In this document: one piece after another, positions 6,282-7,676 of the stretch
Position numbering within the stretch: position 1 is the stretch's first letter
Layout: the number at the start of each line of letters is the position of its first letter
Source of the DNA: Verrucomicrobia bacterium UBA3063
GTDB taxonomy: Bacteria > Verrucomicrobiota > Verrucomicrobiia > Methylacidiphilales > Verrucolacustridaceae
NCBI GenBank assembly: GCA_002366885.1
Contig: DFCD01000026.1
Location: 1-7,676, forward strand
DNA length: 7,676 bases
Reading direction: 5' to 3'
Position numbers and translations under genes: made by a program
Notes under the pieces: model-generated
What the model saw: only the letters and a program-made list of their open reading frames with translations
Told to the model about the DNA's origin: nothing
Database searches by the model: none

Positions 6282-6632
6282 ATGGAAAACCTTACGAAGC
6301 GAGACTTGGTGGTTCGCATCAGTAACGAAACCAATCTGGTTCAGCAGGACGTGTTGAAGGTCATTCAGTTAACGCTGGATCATATCAAGGAGTCCCTCCT
6401 GAAGGGGAATGCGGTTCAGCTCCGAAATTTCGGGGTTTTTGAGATCAAGATCCGCAAGGCCAGGGTAGGGCGCAATCCCAACAAACCGGAAACGGACGTG
6501 CCGATCCCGGCCCGGGCAGTGGTCAAGTTCAAGGCTGGCAAGGAGATGAAGGCGGAGCTGATCCGCAACTCCGCCAAATTGGCCCAAGTTGTATCGGAAT
6601 CCGGCGACAACCCACCTTCGGTGGGGGTCTGA
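6282..6632 (+). CDS. HU/IHF-family histone-like DNA-binding protein
   Basis: 116 residues. HU and IHF proteins are dimers that bend DNA in the nucleoid and assist replication, recombination and transcription. Helices occupy about residues 5-43 (LTKRDLVVRI onward). The family core is complete: LRNFGVFEIKIRKARVGRNP (47-66) leads into the DNA-embracing beta arm with the NPNKP tip, whose proline kinks DNA by intercalation, and IPARAVVKFKAGKEMKAEL (75-93) closes the family signature. The C-terminus runs about 20 residues beyond the usual 90-99 residue HU and ends in a polar SESGDNPPSVGV tail, with no obvious Lys/Ala-rich repeats. Whether it is HU, or an IHF alpha or beta homologue, cannot be decided from one copy, so no symbol is given. 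It has its own promoter candidate upstream, and hisS follows 28 bases after the stop, so the two are probably co-transcribed. The neighbouring mutY and rnhC also act on DNA, though shared regulation is not shown. Confidence 0.92.
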   Translation: MENLTKRDLVVRISNETNLVQQDVLKVIQLTLDHIKESLLKGNAVQLRNFGVFEIKIRKARVGRNPNKPETDVPIPARAVVKFKAGKEMKAELIRNSAKLAQVVSESGDNPPSVGV

Positions 6633-6636
6633 CAGA

Positions 6637-6656
6637 CCGCTCCGAAAACGGAGCGG
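6637..6656 (+). promoter_or_regulatory. Perfect hairpin covering the hisS ribosome binding site
   Basis: CCGCTCCG (6637-6644), loop AAAA, CGGAGCGG (6649-6656) makes an 8-bp perfect stem with a 4-base loop in the gap between the HU-family gene and hisS. The likely Shine-Dalgarno GGAG (6650-6653, seven bases before ATG 6661) lies entirely in the 3' arm, so folding would hide it. There is no T run, which argues against an intrinsic terminator. A smaller 5-bp hairpin (CCCAC / GTGGG, 6611-6625) lies just before it in the end of the HU coding region. A role in translational control or transcript processing is inferred. Confidence 0.5.
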
Positions 6657-6660
6657 AGGC

Positions 6661-7676
6661 ATGACGGGCCAGCCCCTCCCGGGGTTCCGGGATTTCTATC
6701 CTGAGGATCAGGCAGTCCTCCGCCTTCTTTTTGGGGCGTGGCGAGAGGCTTCGCGACGCTCCGGCTTTCTTGAGTATGAGGGCCCGGAGTTGGAGTCCCT
6801 GGAGCTGTTCACCGAAAAATCGGGCGAGGAAATCGTTAGTCAGCTTTACCATTTCAAGGACAAGGGTGACCGGGAGGTGGTTTTGCGGCCTGAGCTCACC
6901 CCGACGTTTGCCCGGATGGTCGCCTCCCGTCACCGAAACTACCGCAAACCCGTCAAGTGGTTCAGTATTCCGCGACTCTTCCGTTATGAAAGGCCGCAGC
7001 GTGGCCGTCATCGGGAGCATTTCCAGTGGAACTGCGACATCGTCGGGGAAAAAACCACCGCCGCCGAGGCGGAATTGATTGCCACGCTTTGTCTCGGACT
7101 TTCCCTGCTCGGACTGGGACCCCGGGATGTCGCCGTGAAGATCAGCGACCGCGGTTGGTGGGATGTCTTTTTGGCGGAGCATGGGGTGGGGGAGGGGGAA
7201 AAAGCGGGAGTCCTCAGGATTCTGGACAAGCTGGAGGGTGCCCCCGAGGAGGAGTGGAGGAAAAAACTGGGTCCCTTGGCCGGGCCGGTGGCCGAGGCCC
7301 TCCGCTCCAAGGACATCCGCTCCGCCGGATTGGAGGAACTGCGGCAAGGGGTGGAGGCCCTTGGATATGCGGATTGGTGCGAAGTGGACCTTCGGGTGGT
7401 CCGCGGTCTGGCTTATTACACCGGGGTGGTCTTTGAGGTGCATGACCGGGCCGGCAAGCTCCGCGCGGTCGCCGGGGGCGGTCGTTACGACCACCTTCTC
7501 CACAAGCTGGGCGGCGTGGATTTGCCGGCCGCCGGTTTTGGGATGGGGGACGCGGTGCTTGCGGAGCTGCTGGCCGAAAAAAAACTGCTTCGGGCCGAGA
7601 CGGAAAAAATCGAGGTTTTCGTGGTGGCGGAAGCGGCGGAGCGTCCGCTGGCCCTTCGCCTGGCGGGAGCCCTGCG
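6661..7676 (+). CDS. hisS: Histidyl-tRNA synthetase, N-terminal 338 residues (3' end outside window)
   Basis: This class II aminoacyl-tRNA synthetase charges tRNA-His with histidine in the cytoplasm as a homodimer. The N-terminus MTGQPLPGFRDFYPED has the usual HisRS opening. LRPELTPTFARM (75-86) and the motif 2 region FRYERPQRGRHREHFQWNCDIVG (107-129, a block) carry the ATP- and histidine-binding residues. The HisRS-specific VVRGLAYYTGVVFEV (246-260) contains R248, equivalent to the catalytic arginine R259 of E. coli, and AGGGRYDHL (271-279) is the second histidine-binding motif. GFGMGDAVL (292-300) is motif 3 without its usual arginine-containing GIER wording: an aspartate stands where many HisRS have Glu-Arg, which is worth checking. 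Residues from about 316 begin the anticodon-binding domain, cut off by the window edge. The intact RGLxYYTG and GRYD motifs favour HisS over the regulatory paralogue HisZ. ATG 6661 is chosen because the family N-terminus begins there and GGAG lies seven bases upstream, inside a hairpin. Confidence 0.93.
   Translation, partial: MTGQPLPGFRDFYPEDQAVLRLLFGAWREASRRSGFLEYEGPELESLELFTEKSGEEIVSQLYHFKDKGDREVVLRPELTPTFARMVASRHRNYRKPVKWFSIPRLFRYERPQRGRHREHFQWNCDIVGEKTTAAEAELIATLCLGLSLLGLGPRDVAVKISDRGWWDVFLAEHGVGEGEKAGVLRILDKLEGAPEEEWRKKLGPLAGPVAEALRSKDIRSAGLEELRQGVEALGYADWCEVDLRVVRGLAYYTGVVFEVHDRAGKLRAVAGGGRYDHLLHKLGGVDLPAAGFGMGDAVLAELLAEKKLLRAETEKIEVFVVAEAAERPLALRLAGAL

Overview
The window is a GC-rich, gene-dense stretch of a bacterial chromosome, with no mobile elements, RNA genes or CRISPR arrays that I can see. 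The best guess for the source is a member of the Verrucomicrobiota or wider PVC group. This rests on three things: a large membrane-anchored protein with a PA14-like domain and a C-terminal beta-sandwich, a type III RNase H, and start sites that mostly lack strong Shine-Dalgarno sequences. It is an inference from gene style, not proof.

Layout from left to right: (1) the 3' two thirds of argH (argininosuccinate lyase, last step of arginine synthesis), + strand. (2) 32 bases later on the same strand, a 428-residue protein that joins a VanZ-like membrane domain, a cyclic-nucleotide-binding domain and a degenerate FHA-like domain. (3) Converging on it and overlapping its 3' end by 26 bases, a 676-residue minus-strand protein with one N-terminal membrane anchor, low-complexity linkers, a PA14-like domain and a C-terminal beta-sandwich. 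(4) Upstream of that on the minus strand, mutY (adenine DNA glycosylase). (5) Divergent from mutY with practically no intergenic space, rnhC (RNase HIII). (6) A 100-base AT-rich gap carrying a near-consensus sigma-70-type promoter, then an HU/IHF-family DNA-binding protein. (7) After a 28-base gap holding a perfect hairpin, hisS (histidyl-tRNA synthetase), which runs off the right edge.

The housekeeping genes fall into a genome-maintenance group (mutY, rnhC, HU) and unrelated amino-acid and translation genes (argH, hisS). mutY and the PA14-like gene could share a minus-strand transcript, and HU and hisS probably share a plus-strand transcript.

The items most worth a second look are the VanZ/cNMP/FHA-like fusion protein, a textbook terminator-shaped hairpin inside the PA14-like gene just after its membrane segment, the hairpin that would hide the hisS ribosome binding site, the overlapping divergent start codons of mutY and rnhC, and the excess of GGATCC sites in the left 60% of the window. 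I see no clear evidence of a wholly new defence or mobile system here. No stretch longer than 100 bases lacks a gene.
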